Of a DNA stretch of 64,000 nt, positions 8,656 through 19,500 are shown in pieces. This DNA comes from Fusobacterium necrophorum subsp. necrophorum (GTDB lineage Bacteria; Fusobacteriota; Fusobacteriia; Fusobacteriales; Fusobacteriaceae), in assembly GCF_004006635.1 (NCBI RefSeq), contig NZ_CP034842.1, positions 248,001-312,000 of the forward strand. Direction: 5' to 3'. A model generated the notes under the pieces. It saw only the letters and a list, made by a program, of their open reading frames with translations, was not told the origin of the DNA and searched no databases. Every line of letters starts with the position of its first letter. Within the stretch, counting starts at the first letter, position 1. Made by a program: the position numbers and the translations under genes.

Positions 8656-9354
8656 TCAGGGATTTTTTATAGAAGATACTTTTTCTCTTACTTTTTCAAA
8701 ATGAATTCCATCGATACAGAAATCATATAAAAATTTTTTCAATCCCTCCGCTTGATTTGTTTCATAATAAGCTATTAATTTTTCTTTGAATTCTTTTTGT
8801 TTTTCAATAGGAATTGAAAGTAAGCCCACTCCATTTTGTATCATGATTTGATTGGCTGCAAGAGTAGCAATTCTTTTATTTCCATCATAAAAAAGCTGTT
8901 GTCTGGATAAATACAAAAACATACTAATTGCCCTTTCTGTAGGAGACTTTATTTCTAAAATCTTCTTCATATTTTCTTTTACTTCTTCTATATCAGGTCT
9001 TTCTTCGGGTTTCCAAGAAGTCCCTCCCATATTCACTCCAGAAATTCTAATCACTCCGGGAAAAGGAATCACATTAGCCTCTCCTAAATATTGATGTAAC
9101 TTGCACAAATACCCTAAATCAATTGGATACTCTACATTTTCTAATAAAAAATTCCAAGCATGCTTTAAATTCACTACACTATTGATGTCTTTAATATACA
9201 TGTTTTGAACTGCCATTCCTTCTATGATAATTTCAGTTTCCGGATAAGTAACAGCAATCCCTTCTAAATTTGCAGATTTCCAAATACTATCTACCATATT
9301 TCTTTTTGCTACAAAAATATTTTCTTCTAAAGTCATGTTATATTTATCTTTCAT
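8656..9354 (-). CDS. Fic/Doc-fold protein with degenerate active site
   Basis: The 232-residue protein has a Fic-type core reading Q153-LFYDGNKR. Compared with the consensus HxFxDGNxR, the catalytic His is replaced by Gln, while Asp, Gly, Asn and Arg of the nucleotide-binding loop remain; the Lys is Doc-like. An inhibitory-type motif S27-ANL-E31-G32 is present near the N-terminus. By family knowledge, loss of the His should abolish AMP transfer, although Fic proteins with other chemistries exist. It could be a pseudoenzyme, a regulator of the intact Fic at 6437-7258, or use another reaction. The frame is intact and the RBS (AGAGGA) reasonable. Confidence 0.85.
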   Translation of the reverse strand: MKDKYNMTLEENIFVAKRNMVDSIWKSANLEGIAVTYPETEIIIEGMAVQNMYIKDINSVVNLKHAWNFLLENVEYPIDLGYLCKLHQYLGEANVIPFPGVIRISGVNMGGTSWKPEERPDIEEVKENMKKILEIKSPTERAISMFLYLSRQQLFYDGNKRIATLAANQIMIQNGVGLLSIPIEKQKEFKEKLIAYYETNQAEGLKKFLYDFCIDGIHFEKVREKVSSIKNP

Positions 9355-9393
9355 ATTTTTCCTCTTTGTTCTTTTTTAGAAATTATATCACAT

Positions 9394-9505
9394 TTATCTT
9401 GATAAATCATTTGTTTTTACTAATTTCTTTGCCCATGGATTTCTAGCTTCTCTGACTTCTTTTTCTTCTCTAACTGTAGGCAGAATATAATTCTTAACTT
9501 CATGA
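9394..9505 (-). pseudogene. Remnant 3' end of an unknown gene next to the repeat boundary
   Basis: On the minus strand an open frame reads DHEVKNYILPTVREEKEV and continues to a stop at 9394-9396, looking like a real C-terminus. Its upstream side runs into the autotransporter terminator, so it has no start. Copy A has the same beginning (DYEVKNY), then a stop, exactly where the inverted repeat ends. The repeat boundary therefore probably cut through an older gene. Confidence 0.35.
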
Positions 9506-12500
9506 TCTAAAAAAGAAGCAGGTTTTTTTCCCTGCTTCTTCCATGAATATCAGAACTTGTAATGAAGTCTAAGACTGTAATTGACATCTGATTTCCTATT
9601 CCCTTGATATTCTGCTCGGAAAGTAACTCCATAGGTATTTTCCTTTTCATAGCCAATCTCTGTTCCAACAGAAACTCGACTTCTTCGATGTTCCGGTTCT
9701 GTTAAATCATAATATCCTGCTCCAGAATCTTGAAGCTTTGCTTTGTTTGCAGAAGTATATAATTTTGTGGCATCATAAAAATATTGTGCATCTGCTTTCA
9801 AAACTGCTTGATGCGTATCTTTGATTGGAATAATATATTTTGTTTCTACCCCGATATTTGGAGTCATTACAAAGTAATCTTTTCCTTTCACTTGTAATTT
9901 TAATGCATTTCCACTTTCTGAAACTTTAAAAATATGTCCATAGGAAGCATCGATACCGGCATAAGGTCGTACAGACCATTTCGTATTGATATCATAGTCG
10001 TAGAATACTCTATTTTTCCAAGAAATTTCTCCGGACCAGAATCTTGCTCTGTATTGATACTTGTCTTCTCCTATGTAACTATTTCTTGTCGTTCTGTGAC
10101 GACTTAGACTTAATTCTGCTCTTGATAACCATTTCCATTGCGCATTGTCATCTTCTCGATCCAAAGCTCGTTGATAATGGAATCCTAGCTTTCCGGAAAG
10201 AACTTTTTCTTTGGAATCCTTACTTGTCTCTCCTTTGAAATCAAAATCACTACCTAGTAATCCTGCAGACCAACCATACTTTCCTCCATATCGGAATCCT
10301 TCTCGATCATTCAAATACAATACTCCCACAGAGCTATAATCGTATCCGGCCACTCCGAAAGTATTATCTCGATGTTTTCCTTTGGAATTGATAATACTGA
10401 ACTTATTGACATCTCTTGTCACATTGTAGGAATCCAACACTTCTCGATATGATTTTTCAAAAATAGATTCTACTGTCTTCATTCTTTCTTGAATATTAGA
10501 ATAGACATCTCCACGAACATTTGCGATTGCTTGCGCAAATTCACCATGGGTTGTAATGTTATCCAAAGATTTGAAAATATCGGAAGATTTTCCTTCTGGA
10601 AGATGTTGTCGAACCTTTTCTAAACCGGAAGCTAAGTTCTTGTATTTTTCTCCTACAATCAATGTTTGATAAGGAATTCTTACCATCACAATATCCTTCG
10701 TGGAAGCCGCTCCATGTTCCGATTTGCTTCCATCCGATATCTTTGCAATCCATGACACAGATTGCGATTTAATCTCTCCTGAGAATGTTCCAATTCCTTG
10801 GTGTGGAGTTCGGAAGACATCTTGAATGGTAATCTTTTGTTCGTTAGTTCCTTTTGAGAAATTCGGTGTTACAAAGGCAACTCCACGGATACTTCTTGCA
10901 TCGATCACTGTTTTTCCGGTACTTACATCAATTCCCAATCCTTGCATAGTAAGATCTCCATCAATGCTGATTTTTCCTCCTGTAATGACTCGATCTCCTA
11001 TGGTTACTTCTCCTTTATCGGTCACCTTAATTCCACCAATATTAGCTGCTGCATTGGTTCCCGGTTTATCTTGCGCTTTTCCTCCTCCTGCACCAATATG
11101 AATTCTTCCCGTAGTACCATTATATAAAGTTGCAGTTCCAGCGACATAAATTCCTGTAGCTTCATTTGTTACATAAATATCTCCTTCATTTTTGATTGTT
11201 CCACTGTAAGCAGCAATTCCAAAGGAAACATTCTTCTCTGTTGCTCCCGTAGCTGTTGCTTTTCCATCTACGTTGATTGTAGCTCCATTTTCTACAGTAA
11301 TTCCGGCAACTCCTTTTCCTGTCATAATTCCATAAGCACCATTTTTAACATCTAGAGTACTTCCTGATGTTAAAACAATGTTTCCTCCATTCATTCCATA
11401 AATTCCTACAGAAAGAGGTTTATCCACCGTCATATGACCATGATACGAGATATCAGAAGCATCTCCAAAAATTCCAATGGAATTCTTGTTTACATTTGGA
11501 TCTGAGAAACCATTTGTTCCTATCGTAGTTTCTCCTACTGTAATATCTCCCTCTTGCTTTATAGAAGCTCCTTTTGCATAAATTCCCACCGCTTCTTTTC
11601 CTAAAGTCATCGTCATGTGACTGTTAACGTTGGTTCCTTTGGAATAAATTCCGTATCCTTTTTCATCTACGGTCATTGCTTGAGAAGCAGAACCTATTGT
11701 CATGCTTCCTGTTCCATCTTTATATACCCCTATAGAATCTTTTCCAACTGTGATGTTTCCGGAAGTTGTAACCCCTCCTGTTCCTTTGGAGTAAACACCG
11801 ATTCCATTGTTATCAGCTACTGTAACAGTTCCATTTTGATCGATGTTTGCATTCTCTCCGGCATAAAGTCCTACAGAGTTATTGGATCCCACTGTGATAG
11901 CACCTGTTGAACTTAATGTTTTTCCTGTTCCTTTTATAAGTAACCCGACTCCTTTGTTTCCTACTGTAACGGTTCCAGTGGAAGTCAAATCATTACCATC
12001 TACATAAATACCAATTGCATCTTTACTAGCTGTAACGCTCATTTGGTTCGTTACTTTTGCTCCCTTGGAGAAGATTCCATATCCTTTTTCGTCTACTGTT
12101 AACGTTTTTCCTGTAGCTGTTTTTACTTCTCCAGTACCATTTTTGTAAATACCGACGGAATTGATTCCAACTGTAATATTTCCTTTTGTTTCAATATCAC
12201 CATTTCCTTCAGCGAAAATTCCTTTGCTGTCCCCAGAACCTACACTTAAGTCTCCTGTTACTTTTGTAGTAGCGTTGGCAACTTGTAATCCTACTGCGCC
12301 ATCTGCAGCCACATTTAGAGTTCCGTTTATTTGAGCATTCCCTTGAGCTAAATCTGTATTTTTTAACAATACTCCTACGGCTTTATCAGATACAGTCATA
12401 TTTCCACTTACTGTTGCTAATGTTTTTTCTCCATAGATACCAACAGAGTTCTTTCCTATTGTAGCATTCCCTGTACTGGTTACTGCTCCATCTTTGGAAT

Positions 12501-13540
12501 AAATGCCAATTGAAGATTTTCCATTGGAATCTCCAACAGTAAGTATTCCAGTATTCGTAACTGCTTTACCAGTTGCACTATATATTCCTGTATTGTTGCT
12601 TCCCACAACAGAAACTCCTGTCACTGTTAACCCATTACCAGTTCCTTGTGCTACAACTCCAACTTGTCCAGTTGCATTAGTATCCGTTAATTGAATTGGG
12701 TTTGCTATCGTAATCGCATTGGTTATATTTTCAAAAACATATCCTATGGATTTATTTCCTGTAATTTCAGATACTTTAGCAATAGAAGCTACATTACCGC
12801 CTTTTGCATACATTCCAATACCTTCGGCGCTTTTCACTTTAATATCGAAATTCGAATCAATGCTTCCTCCATTTTCTACATAGGCTCCTAATCCTTTTGC
12901 CCCATCTACTTCAACAGTAGTAGTAGTATCAGCAGTAATTTTTCCACTCTTCGTTCCCAAGGCAATACCCTTTGCTCCTACTTTTAGTGTTCCTCCTCCA
13001 TTTAATACAATTTCTGAGTCATTTTCATCCGCATAAGCCAAAATAGAGCTCTTATTCGTATCGGATGATTCTAATTTTCCAGTAGATAAAGCAAATGTCA
13101 ATTTTTTATCTTTTGCGTAGAGTCCTAAAGAGCCTTCTCCAACTATAACATCTGTATTCGAAACAGTTCCATTGACACCTAAAGCGGAAATTCCTATTCC
13201 ACGACTAGCAATGTCTGTTGTATTTCCTATTGTTATCTTATTTTTATTACTTGATGTTATTGTAAAATCTTGCCCAGCATCAAAAATCAATCCTCTTGCA
13301 TTGGTTCCTAAAGAAATATTGACATCCTTCACAAATGTTGCTGTAACACTGTCTTTGAAATACATTCCCACTAACTTATCCGCTGTTCCCGTAATGTTTC
13401 CACCAATAAAATCTTGGTTTGTATTAACTTTCATGGCTACTATTCCTGTTGCGCTATCTCCAGTTAAGATAATTTCACCATTATTCTTTAAAACAGTATT
13501 TCCAAGAGAATTTTCATTGGTCGTATAAATGGCAACTCCC
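9487..13540 (-). repeat. Arm 2 of the >4 kb inverted repeat
   Basis: This is the reverse-complement partner of 1-4052. It includes one extra codon (an additional Thr in the TTTTVEV stretch) and the clustered differences at about 11690-12690. The inner end is at 9487, leaving 5434 bases between the arms. The outer limit cannot be seen because arm 1 leaves the window. Confidence 0.93.
9505..9540 (-). terminator. Rho-independent terminator of autotransporter B
   Basis: Read on the minus strand, AAGAAGCAGG and CCTGCTTCTT form a perfect 10 bp stem around an A-rich loop, followed by a U-tract. It begins 10 bases after the stop codon and is homologous to the terminator at 4001-4030. Confidence 0.9.
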
Positions 13541-16500
13541 TTAGTTCCTATATTAACTTTTCCTTGATTATCTATATTTGCTCCTACTCCATAGACTCCT
13601 GTCATTTGATTTCCGGAAACTGTTTCAATCGTTCCTTCATTTATCACATCTACTTTACGAGGATTTACTGTGTTTTTAGCCACTGCTGCGATTCCTGTTG
13701 CCTTATCTCCGTTTAATTTTATATCTCCAGTAGGGCTGGCTAACTTAAGTGTATAGTTTTGAGCAGAAGAATCATAAATACTATGAATACCAATTCCATT
13801 CGTTCCTACTTCTACAATAGAGTTAATCGTTGAATCAGCATTTTTAAGGGTTAAGAAACTTCCTGTTCCAGTGATATGTAATCCTGCTCCTGTTGTTAGA
13901 GTTCCTCCATCTTGATATATTGCTCTTCCAGAACCAGTGAAATTAATATTTGCAGTTCCTGTTGAACCCAAATCTGCTGTTCCCCCTTTCAAGAAAACAG
14001 CTGTTCCATTTGTTCCTATATTAAAAGTAGTATTTTGAGCAACAAATTTTGAATACTTAGGAATAAATGTTCCTATTCCACCTCCAACATCAATCGTTCC
14101 TGTATGTTTTACAGTTGAACCTGCTCCCCCATTACTTCCTAAAAATAGACCTATGGTTTCTTTTCCATTTTGTTGAATATCAGTATTAACATCTTTATTA
14201 TATCCAGCTTTTGTATAGATACCTATTCCATAGTTACTTCCACTACCATTACTAACTATTACTTTAGAACCTGTTTGGAATTCTGCATCACCTTCTGCAT
14301 ATATTCCTATATGAGATTTTCCTGCTGCTGATGTTATTTGGCTTTTAATTTTAGTCGTTCCTGTCGCATATAGAGCAACTGTTTTATCTACACCTAAAGC
14401 AACTGTTGGTGCAATATCAAAATCTACAACAGAATCCTTTGCGTATGCTCCAACTGCCGCTGTCTTTGTTAAATTAAGAGTACCTGAATTTAAAATCTTA
14501 TTAGCACTTGTTCCTTGAAGTGCAAGAGCTATATTTTCAGCAGATATTGTTGCTCCTGACTTATTTGTAAATTTAGCATTCGCTCCATTTATATATGCTC
14601 CTATTGCTTTGTATTCAACTCCAGAAATTTCCTTATTTTTTGCAGTTATAGTGCCAGAATTTTCTCCTACTGAACCATTTTCAACATCTATTCCAATAGC
14701 TTCACCATCAGCTATAATATTTCCTATATTTTTAACTTTTGCTGTTTTTCCACTAGCAGCCCTTGCCATCATTCCTATAGATGGAGTCCCAGTACCTGTT
14801 ATGCTATAATCATAGACTCTTATATTTTTTCCAGATTCATTTGTTGCTTCTCCATTTTCTACATATACACCTATAGCATTTTTAATAGAATCTGTTAAAG
14901 TAATACTTCCTATATTTTTAAATGTAGAACCTCCAGTTACAAATGCTCCCACATTATTTTCACCATCACCAATCTTGATAGTTTTAGCATTGTTTAGTTT
15001 TATTCCACCATCTACATATAGAGCAAGTAAACTACTACCTGAATTTATTGTTAAATCTGTATCATGATTAACTTCATTATTGTTAGTTCCTTTTGTATAA
15101 TATATTCCAGCTGCCGCTGCTCCTGCTGTTTTATTTTCAAGCTCTAATGTTCCTCCACGTAGATAGCCACCATTTGCCATGTACATACCTGTTCCAGCAG
15201 AAGTAACTTCAACTTTATGTTTTCCATCAACAGTAACTTTACCTTTATTTCCATAAAGTCCTATTCCTTGACTTTTTGCTTCAATAGTTCCTGTAGTTCC
15301 GGATAATTTTAAATTACCATCAGTAAAGACTCCAACAGAACCTTGTCCATCAGAAGAAATATTTATTCTATTTATTATATTGCCTTTACTAGTATTTTCA
15401 TTTTTAGCATATACTCCAATTCCACCCTTTGTAACAGTAACTTTAGCACTTGAAGCTGTCATATCTAAAGTATTATCTACAAATGTTGTTTTATCTTTTA
15501 CAGCTGTATCAAAATACATCCCTATTGTTTTAGCAGTAGCACTTGCTGTTCCACTTGGGTCAACTTTAAATTCATTTTTCAAAGTTGCTGTACTTCCTGT
15601 ATCTACTCCACCATTGTGACTTCCTTGTGCAAACAAGTATATATTATTTTTAGAATGATCTGAATTAAAGGTATATGGGGAAGTTCTCACATCTTCCCAT
15701 TTAGCTCCCGCTAAATATACTCCTATATTATTTTTAGCATTTGTATCAGAAAAATCCATAGAGGCTGTTTTATCATTAACAGTGGCTCCATTTGCTCCAT
15801 ATAGACCTATTGATTTTTCTTTACTAAACTTAATATTACCTTCTGAGCTAATATTTCCTGAATTTCCTGTTACAAAAACTCCGACAGAGTTATCACCTTT
15901 TAATTCAATTTTTGAACCACCTGTAAAGTTTATACTTCCTTTTCCAAACATCCCTGTTGAGCCTTCGCCCAATTTCATTGTTTTGTTACCACTGTATGCT
16001 AAATTTTCTGGTGTACTTCCATTAACAGCTCCATATATACCAACACTATTTTTATATAGTTCAAAATCTGATTGAACAGTTAATGTTCCATTATTCTTTG
16101 AATAATATGCAATTACATCATTAATTGTATCTGATCTATCTTTTGTTTTTACTTCTGTTGTAATAGTAGAAGCTGTTTCTCTTGCAACAAGTATACCTAC
16201 TTTACCTTTAAAATCTCCAGTAGTTGATTGTTTTAAAGTAAGCTGATTACCTGTTAAACTTGAAGAACTTCCTTTTAAGTAGATACCTACTCCACTTTCT
16301 CCAGCAAAATCAATGCGTCCTAAGTTATCAGTTGAACTACTTCCAATAGTTGAATTATCCGCATAGATTCCGACTGCTTTCTTTCCTATTTTTATTGTTC
16401 CATCTTTAGGAATCACTGTTGATTTATCTGCATAAATACCTATGGCTGTTTTAGCATCAGATTCTTTTACTTCAATATTTCCAGTATTTGTAACTTTATG

Positions 16501-19500
16501 AGTTGAACTTGTAGTAGTAGTCTTATTATTTTTTACATAAATACCTATGGCATCATTATCAGACATTATAATTTTACCTGAGTTTGTTACAGTAATATCT
16601 CCTTCACCAGTTTTTCCAAATTGATTTTTCTGAGCAGTTCCTCCTGATTCGCCATATCCCATAGCTAAAATACCGACTGACTCTTTTCCTCCAGCTTCAA
16701 TATTTCCTTTATTGTCCACTTTAGAACCATTTACTGCATAAACTCCTACTGCTCCACTATTAGCAGAATTTCCAGAAGCATCTTTTTCTACTTCTATTCC
16801 GGATGTAGTATCTATATTTACTAAACCATAGTTAATATATGCTCCTACTGCTCCTGCTCCTCTATCTTTTCTATCTGCAATTATCTTTGATCCACCTCTT
16901 AGATTAATTGCTGTATCATTTTCACTTGTAGCATTTTTACTAGAACTCATTTCAAGTCCAACTACTTGTGTGGCATCTAATTTTGTTAAATCACTACTAT
17001 CAAGAACTGCTTTTATAGTTTTTCCATTAGCTTCCACTTTAGCTCTTTGAATCAAATATCTTCTAAATAAAGCATAAGAAGCCTTTTTATTTAAATCAGT
17101 ACTTTCTTCATTATTATCATCAGTTGCATCTTTTTTATCTAAATTTTGATCTATTGTTAAGTTTGCCATTCCATCAACAGCTGCTATCTTATATTTATTA
17201 AATACTGTTCCTCCATCTTTACCTTTGGCTATTGTAATATTATTAGGAAGTCCTAATCCTCCTATAATATTACTTACATTAACAGTACTTGTAATATCAC
17301 TGGCAACAAAAGGTATAGCATCATTAGACATCATAACAATTTTTCCATTTGTAAATGAAATATCTCCACTAGTTACAGAATTTACTTTCATCCCAACTGC
17401 TTTTCCTCTTAATACTAGTACACTGTTATTTGCAACAATTTTTCCATTATTTTCCGTATATAATGAGTAACCTTCACCAGAATAATCTAATAAAGAAGCT
17501 GATAAATCTATCTTAGAGTTAGAATCTTTTGCATATGCTAATGCAGAGCCATCTTCTATCTTCAATTTTGAATTCTTGCTAATAATTTCAGAACCACTTT
17601 CAGCATAATATCCAACACTTCCTTCTCCAGCTAAAGTTACAGTACTTGATGGAAGAGAACTGCTATTAATAATAGTCTTTGAATCTGGTATGCTAGGTAA
17701 TGCAATTGTTGTATTTTTTATTTCAATTTTTCCTCCACTTGTGGCATAACCAATAATAGAGTTTTTACCATTGTGATTTATAGAAAAATCTTTTTCTTGA
17801 GTTAACATAGAATTGTTATCTTTTGCATAAAAAAATAAAAAACTTTCTGATGATGTATTTTCAAGAGTAAGATTATTCTTAACATTTAATTTTCCTCCCA
17901 TTATTGTAGCAAAAAGTACATTATTTTTTGTATTGTTTCCTAATGAGATCGCCCCATTCTTAGTATTATTGTACTCTAATACTGAATCACTTCCATCTGC
18001 TAGAAATCCAACATTATTTTCACCTTTTAAAGATAAATTTGTAAAATTATCTGCATCGTTCAATTGGATTTTCGCTTTTCCAACTCTGATTCCAACTGAG
18101 TTTGCTGCATCGTCTTCTAAAACAATCTTATATTTATTTATCTTTCTTAAACTGAATCCTGAAGAATGAATTGTAAAATCAAAATTTAGACCAACTGATT
18201 GTTCTACTTTACTTACATTAGTTTTAGTATTTCCATAAGTGACATCTTGATTATTTCCACTTAATCCTCCAATTTGTATATTCCATTTGGAATTAAAAAA
18301 ATTAGAACTTTTTGTTTCATCTGGCTCTGTTCTGATACTTGCCCCAACAGATTCATCTCCCAATATTTGTATAGGATTATTTAGTTGTATATCCGCCCAA
18401 CTCATCTGTTCTACAGTGGCATCATTGTCAGTGGCAACCCCTAAGCTATGATGTCCATATAATTTCATAGTTCCATCATTTATAGAACTTCTTTTAATTG
18501 ATTGTATTGCACTACTTGTATATGCCCAACCAACACTCTTAGGTGCATAAAAAATAACTTTTCCATTAGATCCATTTTTTATAGTGTCCACTCCTGCATT
18601 TCCATAGGAATAACCACCAAATATAAAATTTCCTATATCCGAACTTCCACTTTTCCCAGAAGCAAATTCACCTGACTCTGCCTTTCCTGTGATATCCCCT
18701 TCATTCTCAAATGTAATATTTCCTGTACTCTGAACATTATCTATATTGGCTATAACAATTTTATTACCATATAAGTCAACCTTAGCCTTGTTTATAATTT
18801 TTGATTCAGGATTACCTGCTGATGAATTATTCCCCAAATAAAAAATTGCGTTTAATGCTGCATTTGTCGTATTATTTCCTACTGCTTTTATCTTAACAAC
18901 CTCTGGAATTGTAACTTGAGCTTTTCCTCCTATAGCATAAAAAGCTACTTTTTGCATATTATTTACTGAATATGAAGAAGGCAAAATACTTGATACATCT
19001 GTTGCATTTTCAAATTTATGATCTTGTCCCTGATTATGACCCCTGAAATACATTTCATAATTTCCAGTTAGCAAATCTAATTGAGCTATCAATCCATTGT
19101 TGTCGGTAACTCCTCCTCCATACCATCCCGTATTATTGTTTGGTACATCCTGATAGCTTACATCAGTTGATGGCGGATTGGGCACAGGACTTATACTAAC
19201 AGTTTTGGTAGCTACCGTTGGAGGACTAACAAGCCTAGGACTAAACCCAGCTGGCGTAGCAGGTCTTTGTACAGTTGGAACATTTATACTTGGTGCTTCT
19301 CCTACTGTTGGTGGAGTGGGAGAGATATTCAAAGCAGTAATAGGAGCTACTGTAATAGAACTTAATGTAGGAATTGTACCTGGTTGATTGACAATTACTT
19401 GAGGCTCTGTTGGTTCTGTCATATCTGCAATTGTAGGAGTAGAAATTTGAGGAGCATTGATAGCATTGATAGCAACCGTTGTGGATACAATGGTAGGAGG

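Noticed and set aside
10942..11127. Plus-strand frames opposite autotransporter B (also 12691-12891, 13172-13528, 19178-19387)
   Set aside because: They are antisense shadows of repetitive Gly/Asn/Thr codons; the same frames occur at mirrored places opposite copy A.
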